Positions 43,901 through 53,800 of a stretch of DNA of 64,000 bases are shown piece after piece. The position numbers and the translations under genes were made by a program. The notes below the pieces were generated by a model. It saw only the letters and a program-made list of their open reading frames with translations, was not told the DNA's origin and did not search any database. The first letter of the stretch is position 1. Each line of letters opens with the position of its first letter. Source of the DNA: Janthinobacterium agaricidamnosum NBRC 102515 = DSM 9628 (GTDB lineage: Bacteria; Pseudomonadota; Gammaproteobacteria; Burkholderiales; Burkholderiaceae_D); contig NZ_HG322949.1 of the NCBI RefSeq assembly GCF_000723165.1, positions 5,641,995-5,705,994 on the forward strand, read 5' to 3'.

Positions 43901-43921
43901 TGTGGATAAGCGTGTGAATAA
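43901..43921 (-). other. two DnaA-box-like sequences after brnA
   Basis: Perfect TGTGGATAA at 43901-43909 and TGTGAATAA at 43913-43921, 12 bases apart, the same spacing as the pair at 42847/42859 on the other side of brnTA. Confidence 0.65.
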
Positions 43922-43959
43922 GCCTGTATAAGTTGCCGCATCGCTTGCCGCTCCACTTG

Positions 43960-44433
43960 CTACACCGCGATGCGGGTCTCGAACTTGCTGCGGAAAGTCG
44001 AAAAATAACTCTTCACATTGCGCACATTGACATGTGCGGCGAACAGGCGGTGCGCCAGCGCGTGGTAGGCCGGCATGTCCGTCACTTGCACGATCAACAC
44101 AAAATCCGGCCCCGGCGCCACCCGGTAGCATTGCAGCACCGCCGCATCGGCGGCGACATGGCGCTCGAACTCTTCCATCCGCTCGGCCGCCTGCACATCC
44201 AGCGTGATCTCGACGATGGCCGTCAGGCGCGGCCCGACCTTCTCCGGCGCAACGATGGCCACCTGGCGCTCGATGACGCCAGTTTCGGTCAGATGCTTGA
44301 CGCGGCGCAAACATGTTGGCGGCGACACATGAACTTCTTGCGCCAGTTCACTGTTGGTTTGTGATGCATCAACTTGCAGCGCATTCAAGATGCGACGATC
44401 AACTTCATCCAGTGCAACAACAGTGTTTGTCAT
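43960..44433 (-). CDS. Lrp/AsnC-family regulator, divergent from glmS
   Basis: 157 residues. Winged helix LDEVDRRILNALQVDASQTN, SPPTCLRRVKHLTETGVI, then the RAM domain (VLQCYRVAPGPDFVLIVQVTD). It is divergent from glmS with 160 AT-rich bases between, which contain a strong inverted repeat (44468-44511). The regulator may control itself and perhaps glmS. Different in sequence from the PutA-linked Lrp protein at 35219. Confidence 0.92.
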   Translation of the reverse strand: MTNTVVALDEVDRRILNALQVDASQTNSELAQEVHVSPPTCLRRVKHLTETGVIERQVAIVAPEKVGPRLTAIVEITLDVQAAERMEEFERHVAADAAVLQCYRVAPGPDFVLIVQVTDMPAYHALAHRLFAAHVNVRNVKSYFSTFRSKFETRIAV

Positions 44434-44467
44434 GATTTAATGATTTAAGAAAGAAAATCAGTTTAAG

Positions 44468-44511
44468 TGAAATAATATTTCATGTGAAAATACGTATGAA
44501 ATATTATTTCA
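44468..44511. promoter_or_regulatory. 16-bp perfect inverted repeat, likely Lrp-type operator
   Basis: TGAAATAATATTTCAT at 44468-44483 and its exact complement ATGAAATATTATTTCA at 44496-44511, 12 bases apart. Centred between the Lrp-family gene and glmS. AT-rich arms with TTC/GAA ends resemble Lrp-family binding sites; binding is inferred. Confidence 0.7.
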
Positions 44512-44593
44512 AATAATCGTAGATTTAGAAAGCTTATTTCACAAACTCTGCATTAGCATGGCGTTCATACTTTTTTTCTAACTAGAGGCTCCC

Positions 44594-46423
44594 ATGTGCG
44601 GCATCGTCGGCGCAGTAGCGCAACGTAACATCACTCCCATCCTGGTCGAAGGCTTAAAACGCCTGGAATACCGCGGCTACGATTCGTGCGGCGTGGCGCT
44701 GCATACGGATGGCCGCCTGCAGCGTTCGCGCAGCACCTCGCGCGTGGCCGACTTGGAAAAGCAGATCGACGGCGCCGCGCTGAGCGGCTTTACCGGCATC
44801 GCCCACACCCGCTGGGCGACCCACGGCGCGCCGCTGTCGCACAATGCCCATCCGCACTTTTCGCCGAACGACGACAGCGCCCGCATCGCCCTGGTGCACA
44901 ACGGCATCATCGAAAACCACGACGAATTGCGCGCCGAACTGAGCGCCCTCGGTTATGTCTTCCTGAGCCAGACCGACACCGAAGTGATCGCCCACCTGGT
45001 CGACCACATGTACAACGGCGACTTGTTCGACACCGTGCAGCACGCCGTCAAACGCCTGACCGGCGCCTACGCCATCGCCGTCTTCTGCCGCGACGAACCG
45101 CACCGAGTGGTAGCCGCGCGCCAAGGCTCGCCACTGATCGTCGGCCTCGGCAAAGGCGAAAACTTCGTCGCCTCCGACGCGATGGCGCTGGCCGGCACCA
45201 CCGACCAGATCATCTACCTGGAAGAAGGCGACGTGGTCGACCTGCAACTGTCGCGCTGCTGGATCGTCGACGTCGACGGCAAGTCCGTCGAGCGCGAAGT
45301 CAAGACCGTGCACGCGCACACCGGCGCGGCCGAACTGGGCCCGTACCGCCACTACATGCAAAAAGAAATCTTCGAACAGCCGCGCGTCATCGGCGACACG
45401 CTCGAAGGCGTCACCGGCATCATGCCGGAACTGTTTGGCGACGGCGCCTACAAAGTCTTCAAACAGATCGACCGCGTGCTGATCCTGGCGTGCGGCACCA
45501 GTTCCTACGCCGGCATGACCGCCAAATACTGGATCGAATCGGTCGCCAAGATTCCGTGCAGCGTCGAAGTGGCCAGCGAATACCGCTACCGCGACAGCGT
45601 GCCGCACCCGAACACCCTGGTCGTGACGATTTCGCAAAGCGGCGAAACCGCCGACACCTTAGCCGCGCTGAAACATGCGCGCAGCCTCGGCATGCAGCAC
45701 ACGCTGACCATCTGCAACGTCGCCACCAGCGCCATGGTGCGCGAGTGTTCGCTGGCTTACATCACCCGCGCCGGCGTGGAAGTCGGCGTGGCGTCGACCA
45801 AGGCCTTCACCACCCAGCTGGCCGCCCTGTTCCTGCTGACGCTGACGCTGGCGCAAGTGAACGGCTTGCTGAGCGACGAAGAAGAAGCGGCGCACCTGAA
45901 AGCGATGCGCCACTTGCCGGTGGCGATCGCCTCGGTGCTGGCGCTGGAACCGCAAATCATGGCTTGGTCGGAAGATTTCGCGCGCAAGGAAAACGCCCTC
46001 TTCCTGGGCCGCGGCATGCATTATCCGATCGCGCTGGAAGGCGCGCTGAAGCTGAAAGAAATTTCCTACATCCACGCCGAAGCGTATCCGGCCGGCGAAT
46101 TGAAACACGGCCCGCTGGCGCTGGTCACCGAAGAAATGCCGGTCGTCACCATCGCACCGAACGACACGCTGATTGAAAAGCTGAAATCGAACATGCAGGA
46201 AGTGCGCGCCCGCGGCGGCCAGCTGTTCGTCTTCGCCGACGTCGATTCGCGCATCACCTCCGGCGAAGGCTTGCACGTGATCCGCCTGCCGGAACACTAC
46301 GGCCTGCTGTCACCGATTCTGCACGTGGTGGCGCTGCAATTGCTGGCGTATCACACGGCGCTGGCGCGGGGGACGGATGTGGATAAACCGAGGAATTTGG
46401 CGAAGTCGGTGACGGTGGAGTGA
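44594..46423 (+). CDS. glmS: glutamine-fructose-6-phosphate aminotransferase (isomerising)
   Basis: 609 residues. First step of amino-sugar synthesis: fructose-6-phosphate plus glutamine to glucosamine-6-phosphate. N-terminal glutaminase with the Cys2 nucleophile (MCGIVGAV), then two SIS sugar-isomerase domains ([30 protein letters not shown]) and the end [11 protein letters not shown]. The leader is short and shows no ribozyme-like structure. Confidence 0.99.
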   Translation: MCGIVGAVAQRNITPILVEGLKRLEYRGYDSCGVALHTDGRLQRSRSTSRVADLEKQIDGAALSGFTGIAHTRWATHGAPLSHNAHPHFSPNDDSARIALVHNGIIENHDELRAELSALGYVFLSQTDTEVIAHLVDHMYNGDLFDTVQHAVKRLTGAYAIAVFCRDEPHRVVAARQGSPLIVGLGKGENFVASDAMALAGTTDQIIYLEEGDVVDLQLSRCWIVDVDGKSVEREVKTVHAHTGAAELGPYRHYMQKEIFEQPRVIGDTLEGVTGIMPELFGDGAYKVFKQIDRVLILACGTSSYAGMTAKYWIESVAKIPCSVEVASEYRYRDSVPHPNTLVVTISQSGETADTLAALKHARSLGMQHTLTICNVATSAMVRECSLAYITRAGVEVGVASTKAFTTQLAALFLLTLTLAQVNGLLSDEEEAAHLKAMRHLPVAIASVLALEPQIMAWSEDFARKENALFLGRGMHYPIALEGALKLKEISYIHAEAYPAGELKHGPLALVTEEMPVVTIAPNDTLIEKLKSNMQEVRARGGQLFVFADVDSRITSGEGLHVIRLPEHYGLLSPILHVVALQLLAYHTALARGTDVDKPRNLAKSVTVE

Positions 46424-46434
46424 TTTAAATTCTC

Positions 46435-46453
46435 GCATCAATCGAATTGATGC
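46435..46453. promoter_or_regulatory. palindrome A upstream of the type I RM operon
   Basis: GCATCAATCGAATTGATGC: 6-base arms GCATCA and TGATGC around 7 bases; the pairing extends to TCGCATCA/TGATGCGA. A matching palindrome with the same spacing lies 59 bases further on. It might also be part of the glmS transcript end, but no T-run follows. Confidence 0.7.
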
Positions 46454-46493
46454 GAAAGTTAACTTGAAAATTTAAAACATATCAGATATATTT

Positions 46494-46512
46494 GCATCAT
46501 GAAAATTGATGC
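46494..46512. promoter_or_regulatory. palindrome B over the start codon of the half-HsdS gene
   Basis: GCATCATGAAAATTGATGC: same arms and same 7-base spacer as palindrome A; pairing extends to TTTGCATCA/TGATGCAAA. The ATG at 46499 lies inside it, so a bound protein, or the RNA hairpin, would block expression. Confidence 0.75.
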
Positions 46513-47095
46513 AAATATTTCTCCTATTATTGATCTGCTTCACCTGCAAGGTGGCTATTCTTTCCGCGGTTCCATTGAAGGAGCTGTGGATGGGAATGCG
46601 CTAGCTGTGCAGATGAAGGATGTCAATCCCGAGCGTGGTGTGAATTGGTCCGGCGTGCTCCGCACCAATTTGAACACGCATAGATTGCCAGCCTGGTTGA
46701 AAGAAGACGATATTCTTCTTGTTTCCAAAGGCGCGCGTTTTTACGCGGTCTGTCTGGATCGCCCGCCCCATCCTGCTGTTTGCAGCCCGCATTTTTTTCA
46801 TCTGCAGGTGAAGTCAACAGCGACGCTTATGCCAGCATTTGTTGCCTGGCAAATCAATCAACCTCCATTTCAGCGACAACTGTTACAGGCTGCCGAGGGT
46901 AGCAGTCAACTCAGCATACGTCGTCCACTGCTGGAGGCACTCACGCTGAGCATTCCATCGTTGCATGTCCAACAAAGCATCGTCGCGCTGGCTGAACTTG
47001 CGCGCCAGGAACGCCAGATACTTAAACAGCTTATTCGCAACCGCGAACAACAAATCAATGCACTTGCTGACGGTCTGATTCCGGCGGCAACCTAA
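46499..47095 (+). CDS. half-size HsdS-like protein (single target-recognition domain)
   Basis: 198 residues. Resembles one half of a type I specificity subunit: one target-recognition-like domain (VQMKDVNPERGVNWSGVLRTNL, ILLVSKGARFYAV, RPLLEALTLSIPSLHVQQSI) and one coiled conserved helix (VALAELARQERQILKQLIRN). A full HsdS is encoded separately at 49666, so this is an extra subunit. It could dimerise into a symmetric DNA binder or regulate the operon. It starts the island 75 bases after glmS and is 17 bases ahead of hsdM. Base composition is lower in GC than the flanks. Confidence 0.75.
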   Translation: MKIDANISPIIDLLHLQGGYSFRGSIEGAVDGNALAVQMKDVNPERGVNWSGVLRTNLNTHRLPAWLKEDDILLVSKGARFYAVCLDRPPHPAVCSPHFFHLQVKSTATLMPAFVAWQINQPPFQRQLLQAAEGSSQLSIRRPLLEALTLSIPSLHVQQSIVALAELARQERQILKQLIRNREQQINALADGLIPAAT

Positions 47096-47112
47096 TATTT
47101 GCAGGAAAATCC

Positions 47113-48639
47113 ATGAACGATCTGAATATGAAAATGACCTCCGTTAGCCAGGACGAAATTAATGCTGCAGTCTGGAGCGCGTGTGACACATTCCGTGGCA
47201 CGGTGGATCCTAGTATCTATAAAGACTTTGTTTTGACCATGCTATTTCTTAAGTATGTGTCTGATGTTTGGCAAGATCACTACGACAACTACAAAAAGCA
47301 ATATGGTGATCATCCTGAACTGATCGAAGAAATGCTCAAGAACGAGCGTTTTGTCTTGCCAGCCAGTGCCAGTTTCTACTCGCTGCACAGCTTGCGTCAC
47401 AGTGCCGGTAACGGCGAACGTATCGATAAGGCATTACACGCTATTGAAGATGCGAATTTGACCAAGCTGCGCGATGTTTTTCAAGACATCAGCTTCAATT
47501 CCAACAAGCTGGGCGAAGAGCAGCAAAAAAATGACATCCTGCGTCATCTGCTGGAAGATTTTGCAAAGCCCGCATTGGATTTACGGCCTAGCCGAGTCGG
47601 CACTCTTGATGTTATTGGTAACGCTTATGAATTCCTGATCAAGAATTTTGCTTCGACCAGTGGCAAAAAGGCTGGCGAGTTCTATACCCCACCGGAAGTA
47701 TCTTCATTGATGGCGCGTCTGATGGCGCCGCAGGAGGGCGATGAAATCTGCGACCCTACTTGTGGTTCAGGTTCCTTGCTGATGAAGTGCGGCCGATTGA
47801 TCCGCGAGAACACGGGTTCACGCAAATATGCGCTATATGGACAAGAGGCGATAGGCAGTACATGGGCTTTGGCCAAGATGAATATGTTACTCCATGGTGA
47901 AGATAATCATCGCATCGAATGGGGCGATACCATACGCAACCCGAAGCTGCTCGACAGCGCAGCCAACCTCAAACACTTTGACATTGTTGTCGCCAATCCT
48001 CCTTTTAGTCTGGAGAAGTGGGGCCATGAAGGCGCCGATACCGACAAATTCAGCCGCTTCCGCCGTGGCGTGCCGCCGCGTACCAAGGGCGACTATGCAT
48101 TCATTTTGCATATGGTGGAAACCATGAAGCCTGGTAGTGGACGCATGGCTGTGGTAGTGCCGCATGGCGTATTGTTCCGTGGTGCGGCGGAGGGCCGTAT
48201 CCGCCAGAGACTGATTGAAGAGAATCTGCTCGACGTGGTCATTGGTCTGCCCGAAAAACTGTTCTACGGCACGGGCATTCCTGCTGCGGTGTTGGTGCTG
48301 CGTAAAAACAAGAGCGACGACAAGGTGTTGTTCATTGATGCCAGCCGTGATTTTGAGGCCGGCAAGAATCAGAATTTCTTGCGTGAGAGCGACTTGCAAC
48401 GCATCTTGAACACTGCATTCACACGGCAGGGGGCAGATAAGTACGCGTACTTGGCGACCCCTGCCGAGATCGCCGAAAACGATTTCAACCTGAATATTCC
48501 GCGCTATGTCGATACTTTCGAGGAAGAGGTGGAGATCGATCTGATGGCTGTGCGCAAGGAGCGCGAGCAACTCAAGGCAGAACTTCAAGTGTTGGAAGCA
48601 CAGATGGCGGTGTACTTGAAGGAGTTGGGTTATGAGTGA
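47113..48639 (+). CDS. hsdM: type I restriction-modification methyltransferase subunit HsdM
   Basis: 508 residues. N6-adenine methyltransferase subunit that acts with HsdS. N-terminal helical domain (VDPSIYKDFVLTMLFLKYVSD); SAM motif CDPTCGSGSLLM at about 213-224; catalytic NPPF at 295-298 (VVANPPFSLEKWG). Family members of this length are normal. It overlaps the next gene by 8 bases. Confidence 0.97.
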   Translation: MNDLNMKMTSVSQDEINAAVWSACDTFRGTVDPSIYKDFVLTMLFLKYVSDVWQDHYDNYKKQYGDHPELIEEMLKNERFVLPASASFYSLHSLRHSAGNGERIDKALHAIEDANLTKLRDVFQDISFNSNKLGEEQQKNDILRHLLEDFAKPALDLRPSRVGTLDVIGNAYEFLIKNFASTSGKKAGEFYTPPEVSSLMARLMAPQEGDEICDPTCGSGSLLMKCGRLIRENTGSRKYALYGQEAIGSTWALAKMNMLLHGEDNHRIEWGDTIRNPKLLDSAANLKHFDIVVANPPFSLEKWGHEGADTDKFSRFRRGVPPRTKGDYAFILHMVETMKPGSGRMAVVVPHGVLFRGAAEGRIRQRLIEENLLDVVIGLPEKLFYGTGIPAAVLVLRKNKSDDKVLFIDASRDFEAGKNQNFLRESDLQRILNTAFTRQGADKYAYLATPAEIAENDFNLNIPRYVDTFEEEVEIDLMAVRKEREQLKAELQVLEAQMAVYLKELGYE

Positions 48640-49669
48640 TACCGGTAAGTCAGCTATCGACCAAGGTGAGCTGGTTCTGTACACGTCCGAGGATGGCAGC
48701 GCGACGTTCTTCTTGCGGGCGCAGGGCGGTACAGTATGGCTGACGCAAGTGGAGTTGGCGGAACTATTCCAAAGTTCTGTGCCAAACGTCAACATTCATA
48801 TCAAGAACATCCTTGAAGAAGGCGAGCTGCAAGCTGAGGGAACTATTAAGGAAGACTTAATAGTTCGAATCGAGGGTGCGCGACAGGTGAAGCGCCCGGT
48901 CAAACTGTACAACCTGGACATGATTCTGGCCATCGGTTACCGGGTCAAGTCTCCACGAGGAACTCAGTTCCGCCAGTGGGCAACGACGCATTTGCGCGAA
49001 TACCTGGTCAAAGGTTTCGTCATGGACGACGCCCGGATGAAAGATCCGGTGGGCTGGGATTATTTTGACGAACTGCTCGAACGTATCCGTGAGATACGGA
49101 CGTCCGAGAAGCGTTTTTACCAAAAAGTACGCGACCTGTTTGCATTGTCGGTGGACTACAACGTTGACGGCGGCGCAGTAGGGCATTTTTTTGCCGAAGT
49201 ACAAAACAAAATGCTGTACGCCGTTACCCAACAGACAGCCGCCGAACTGATTGTCACTCGCGCCGATCCTGGCCAGCCGAATATGGCGTTGACCGCATGG
49301 AAGGCGGAGCGTATTCGTAAAACGGATGTCATCGTCGCCAAGAATTACCTCAAAGCAGAAGAAATCGATCACCTGAATCGCATGGTCACAGCCTTCCTGG
49401 AGTTTGCCGAACTGCGCATCCGGCAGCGCAAGCAGTTGACAATGGCCGACTGGCGCCAATACGTGGATAACTTTATTCAGTTTAACGAAAGCCCCTTGCT
49501 GAAAGGAGCTGGACGTATAAGCCATGAGGCAATGCTCAAGATCGCCTATGAGCGCTATGGGGAGTTTGATGGACAGCGGCGCAAGGCTGAGGCCATTGAC
49601 GCTGACAGTGTGGATATGAAAGAGTTGGAACAGGTGGAAAAGCAGTTGAATAAGAAAGGGGGGGCGTGA
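48632..49669 (+). CDS. RhuM-family protein inside the type I RM operon
   Basis: 345 residues. Begins with GELVLYTSEDGSATFFLRAQ, then WLTQVELAELFQ, LYNLDMILAIGYRVKSPRGTQFRQWA and YLVKGFVMDD, the pattern of the RhuM (virulence protein) family, which often sits in or next to restriction and phage-defence loci. A KilA-N/BRO-like DNA-binding N-terminus is suggested by the first 100 residues. C-terminal half is helical and charged. It overlaps hsdM by 8 bases and hsdS by 4, so it is translated with them. Function in restriction is not established. Confidence 0.85.
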   Translation: MSDTGKSAIDQGELVLYTSEDGSATFFLRAQGGTVWLTQVELAELFQSSVPNVNIHIKNILEEGELQAEGTIKEDLIVRIEGARQVKRPVKLYNLDMILAIGYRVKSPRGTQFRQWATTHLREYLVKGFVMDDARMKDPVGWDYFDELLERIREIRTSEKRFYQKVRDLFALSVDYNVDGGAVGHFFAEVQNKMLYAVTQQTAAELIVTRADPGQPNMALTAWKAERIRKTDVIVAKNYLKAEEIDHLNRMVTAFLEFAELRIRQRKQLTMADWRQYVDNFIQFNESPLLKGAGRISHEAMLKIAYERYGEFDGQRRKAEAIDADSVDMKELEQVEKQLNKKGGA

Positions 49670-50883
49670 TGCTTCCTAACGATTGGAAACTAGCCCCCCT
49701 AAGCTCACTAGCCAGCGTCGAGCGTGGAAAATTTTCCGTGCGCCCACGTAATGATCCGAGATACTTCGGTGGCGACGTACCATTCGTCCAAACAGGAGAT
49801 GTTACAAATGCAGGAATGTTTCTTAGGTCGTACAGCCAGACACTAAATGGGAAAGGTGTTTTAGTTAGCAGAGTCTTTGAGCGGGACACGATCTTGCTAA
49901 CTATCGCTGCGAATATCGGTGCAACGGCAATTACAGTCTTTCCCGTTGCGTGTCCAGACAGTGTTGTTGGAATCAAGCCATATTCGGATAAGGCCGATGT
50001 ACTGTGGCTCAAATATGCCCTAGTTTGTCGGCAAAAAGATCTTGATGCCCAAGCCAGTCAAAATGCTCAGAAGAACATCAACTTAGAAGTTCTCAGGCCT
50101 TTGAAGCTCGATGTGCCACCCTTAGCCGAGCAGCGGCGAATAGGCAATATTCTTGCCTGCTGGGATAAAGCCATCGCTACATCCGAGCAGTTGCTTACCA
50201 ACAGTCGAAAAAAAATGCAATCCCTGCGTCACCATTTGTTGCTCAAGCCCGTATTGCAAGCTCGTTGGCCAATGTTACCCATCAGCGAAATTTCTAACCG
50301 AGTACAGCAACGAATTGATTCTGACGAGGTGCTGCCTGTTTTGATGATCTCTTCAGCTTGTGGTTTTGTTAGGCAAGACGAGAAATATAGCCGTTTCATG
50401 GCGGGTAAGAGTTTGGATAACTACGTACTACTTCGAGAGGGCGAGTTTGCCTACAACAAGGGAAATTCGAAACGCTATGAATTCGGCTGTGTCTATCCTC
50501 TCAAGTCTGAAGAACGGGGTTTGGTTCCCCATGTTTACGTTTGCTTTCGTTTGAATCCGCCTTGCGTTCTAGGCTTTTTTGAACAACTCTTTGCCGCCGA
50601 CTTCTTGCATGACCAACTCGGTGCCTTAGTGAATACCGGTGTGAGGAACAATGGTTTACTCAATATAAGGCCACACGACTTTTTAGCGTGCGAAGTGCCA
50701 GTCCCCTCAATAGAAGAGCAGATGCGTATCGCTGAGACCTTGGCAACTGCAACTAAATGGATTGAAACGCAAGAAATTGCTCTTGACCTTCTGAAGCAGG
50801 AAAAAACTGCCCTCATGACACAACTCTTAACAGGGAAACGACGCGTTGCTTTGCCTGATTCCGAAACAGCGGGGCAGCCATGA
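49666..50883 (+). CDS. hsdS: type I restriction-modification specificity subunit HsdS
   Basis: 405 residues, two target-recognition domains with the repeated helical spacers: first half ends LKLDVPPLAEQRRIGNILACWDKAI, second half ends CEVPVPSIEEQMRIAETLATATKWIE. These give a bipartite, asymmetric recognition site that cannot be read from the sequence. Start is GTG at 49666 or ATG at 49669. Overlaps rhuM and hsdR by four bases. Confidence 0.95.
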   Translation: MMLPNDWKLAPLSSLASVERGKFSVRPRNDPRYFGGDVPFVQTGDVTNAGMFLRSYSQTLNGKGVLVSRVFERDTILLTIAANIGATAITVFPVACPDSVVGIKPYSDKADVLWLKYALVCRQKDLDAQASQNAQKNINLEVLRPLKLDVPPLAEQRRIGNILACWDKAIATSEQLLTNSRKKMQSLRHHLLLKPVLQARWPMLPISEISNRVQQRIDSDEVLPVLMISSACGFVRQDEKYSRFMAGKSLDNYVLLREGEFAYNKGNSKRYEFGCVYPLKSEERGLVPHVYVCFRLNPPCVLGFFEQLFAADFLHDQLGALVNTGVRNNGLLNIRPHDFLACEVPVPSIEEQMRIAETLATATKWIETQEIALDLLKQEKTALMTQLLTGKRRVALPDSETAGQP

Positions 50884-53800
50884 ACACGACCCCTAACGCC
50901 AAAGAGCAATACAGCGCCCACATTCCCGCCTTGCATCTACTGTGTAACCTTGGTTGGAACTTCATCAAGACAGCGCAAGCTTTGGCAATGCGCGGCAGCA
51001 CGCGGGAAGTGTTGCTCAAGGGACGGCTGATTGAGGTATTGCAAACGCGCCGTTATGAGTACAAGGGCGAGTGGTATCCGCTTTCCGCTCTTGGCATCGA
51101 TCAAGTTGTGCGGGAGTTGTCGGCGTTGAGCCTTGCCGACGGACTGATGCCTGCGAATGAACGCTTGTATGGCAAGCTGGCCTTGGGCATTACGGTCACG
51201 GAATTTATGCCTGACGGTAAAAAGCATCAGCCCACGATACATGTGGTGGACTGGAGCGATTTCACGCTCAATCGCTGGGATGTGACAGAAGAGCTGGAAG
51301 TGCTGTCTGCCCAAGGTACGCATACCCGGATACCGGATCTGGTGTGCTATGTGAATGGTATTCCTCTGGTGGTGATCGAAGCGAAGCGTGCCGAGTCCGC
51401 AGGTAGTCATCCGGCCAAGTCGATGGTGCAGGAAGGTATCAGCCAGCATTTGCGCAACCAGCGGCAAGATGAAATTCCCAAACTGTTCTCTTACGCGCAA
51501 TTGCTGCTTTCCATCAGCCAAACGGAAGGGCGTTACGGCACCACGCACACGGCGGCAAAGTTTTGGGCCAAATGGCGTGAAGAAGAATTCGATGAGACAT
51601 ATATTTGCTCCTTGAAAAATATCGCCTTGTCCCCGGATACCCGCTCAGCCATGTTTGAAGGTAAACCAGTCGCTTTGGCAGACTACTTTGATGCATTATG
51701 GTCACATACCATGCAAGCTAGCGAGCAGGATCGATTGCTGGTTAGTCTCTTGACGCCGCAACGCTTGCTGGATTTTTTGCGTGGTTTTGTATTGTTCGAC
51801 CGTAAGGTCGGCAAGATTGTCGCGCGCTATCAGCAGTTTTTCGGTATTCGCGCATTGTTGGCGCGTATCAGCCAGCGACGTCCTGATGGTGGGCGTGAGG
51901 GGGGCGTGGTATGGCACACCACAGGTTCAGGCAAGAGCTTTACCATGGTGTTCTTGACCAAGTCCCTGCTATTGGTGAAGTCGTTGCAAGAGTGCCGCGT
52001 GGTGGTGGTGACGGACCGGATTGATCTGGAAAGCCAGCTGTCTCGCAACTTTATGTCGGGTGGTGCATTTGGCTCATCGATGGCCACGCAAAAAGATGGT
52101 GAAAAAAGCCGCAGCTTGTCCGGCCGTGACCTTGCCAAGCGTATTGGTAGTGGCACCGAACGTATTACCTTTACTTTGATCCACAAGTTCAATACCGCTT
52201 CCAAGCTGGCCGAGTGCCGCAATGATACGCCCGACTTGATTGTGCTGGTTGACGAGGGGCATCGTAGCCATGGTGGTGAAACGCATGAGCGCATGAAGCA
52301 GGCTTTGCCCAGGGCTTCCTACATTGCTTTTACGGGTACGCCTTTGTTGAAAGACGAAAAGACCGCCAATAAGTTTGGCCCTATCGTTCATGCCTACACC
52401 ATGCAGCGCGCGGTAGAAGATGAAACTGTGGCGCCCTTGTTATATGAGGAACGCAAGCCTGGATTGGATATCAATGAAGAGGCGGTTAGCCGTTGGTTTG
52501 AAAAAATAACCGTAAATCTTAGTGATGCTCAGCGCACGGACCTGAAGCGTAAATTTGCCAAAAAGAAAGCTATTTATGGTGCGCTCAATCGCATTGAACT
52601 GATTGCATGGGACATTGCCAGCCATTTCAGTGAAAACATCAAGAGTCTGGGCATGGGGTTGAAAGGGCAAGTCGCCACGGACAGCAAACTGAATGCGATT
52701 CGCTACAAAAAGGCACTCGATGAAACGGGCCTGGTCACCAGTGCGATCGTCATCTCGCCGCCCGATACGCGCGAGGGCAATTCCGACGTGGATGAAGACA
52801 CCTTGCCGGAAGTCCAAAAGTGGTGGAAGCAAAACATCGCCGAGTATGGCGCGGACCCAGAGGTTTATGAAAAGCAGATCATCAGCGACTTCGCTACCGA
52901 TGGTGCGCCGGATTTGCTGATCGTGGTAGACAAATTGTTGACCGGATTTGACGAGCCGCGCAACGCGGTGCTTTACATCGACAAGCCGCTCAAGGGACAC
53001 AATCTGATCCAAGCCGTGGCGCGCGTGAATCGCCTGCATGATGCCAAGCGCTATGGAGTGTTAGTCGATTACCGGGGCATACTGGAAGAACTGGACACCG
53101 CCATCCGTCACTATCAAGATTTGGAAATTACCACCCAAGGCGGCTTTGATATCGCGGACATCGAAGGTCTTTATCATCAATTCAGCACCGAGTACAAACG
53201 CTTGCCTGGCCTGTACGACAAGTTGTTCTCTTTTTTTAAGGGCGTCGCAAACCGGCTCGACAAAGAGCAGTACCGGCAGGTGTTGACGCCAAAGTTTGTT
53301 GTGGGGCCCGATGGCGATGAGTATGACGAGCGGCAAAAGTTGCGTGACGACTTTTATGCGGCAGTGACCGCGTTCGGTCTTTGTTTGCAGTTGGCTTTAT
53401 CTTCGCGCAGTTTTTTTGAAGACAAAAACTTTTCCGAAAGCCTGATTGCGCGCTACAAATCTGATTTGCGATTCTTTACAGAACTGCGGCAAACTGCACG
53501 CCGCGATGCCATGGAAACGGTCGATTACAGTAGCTATGAAGAGCAAATTCGCAAGCTCGTCGACAAACAGGTCATAGGCATGGAAGTGCGTGAACCTGAA
53601 GGCGTGTATCTTGTGCACCAATTAGGTAGCATTGCAGATACTGAACAGTGGTCGGAAGAGAAGACGCGTAATGAAACGGACATCATCCGTACTCGTTTGC
53701 GTAAAACCATAGAGCAAGAACTGGCGGACGACCCTTATGCACAGAAGGTGTTTGGGGAACTGTTGAAACAGGCTATCGCCGAGGCAGAAGCCATGTTTGA

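Noticed and set aside
44434..44593. glmS ribozyme or riboswitch in the glmS leader
   Set aside because: The leader is short, AT-rich and shows only the Lrp-like dyad; no ribozyme core is seen.
44686..46176. 496-codon plus-strand frame overlapping glmS
   Set aside because: Out-of-frame shadow of glmS with an Arg-rich composition.
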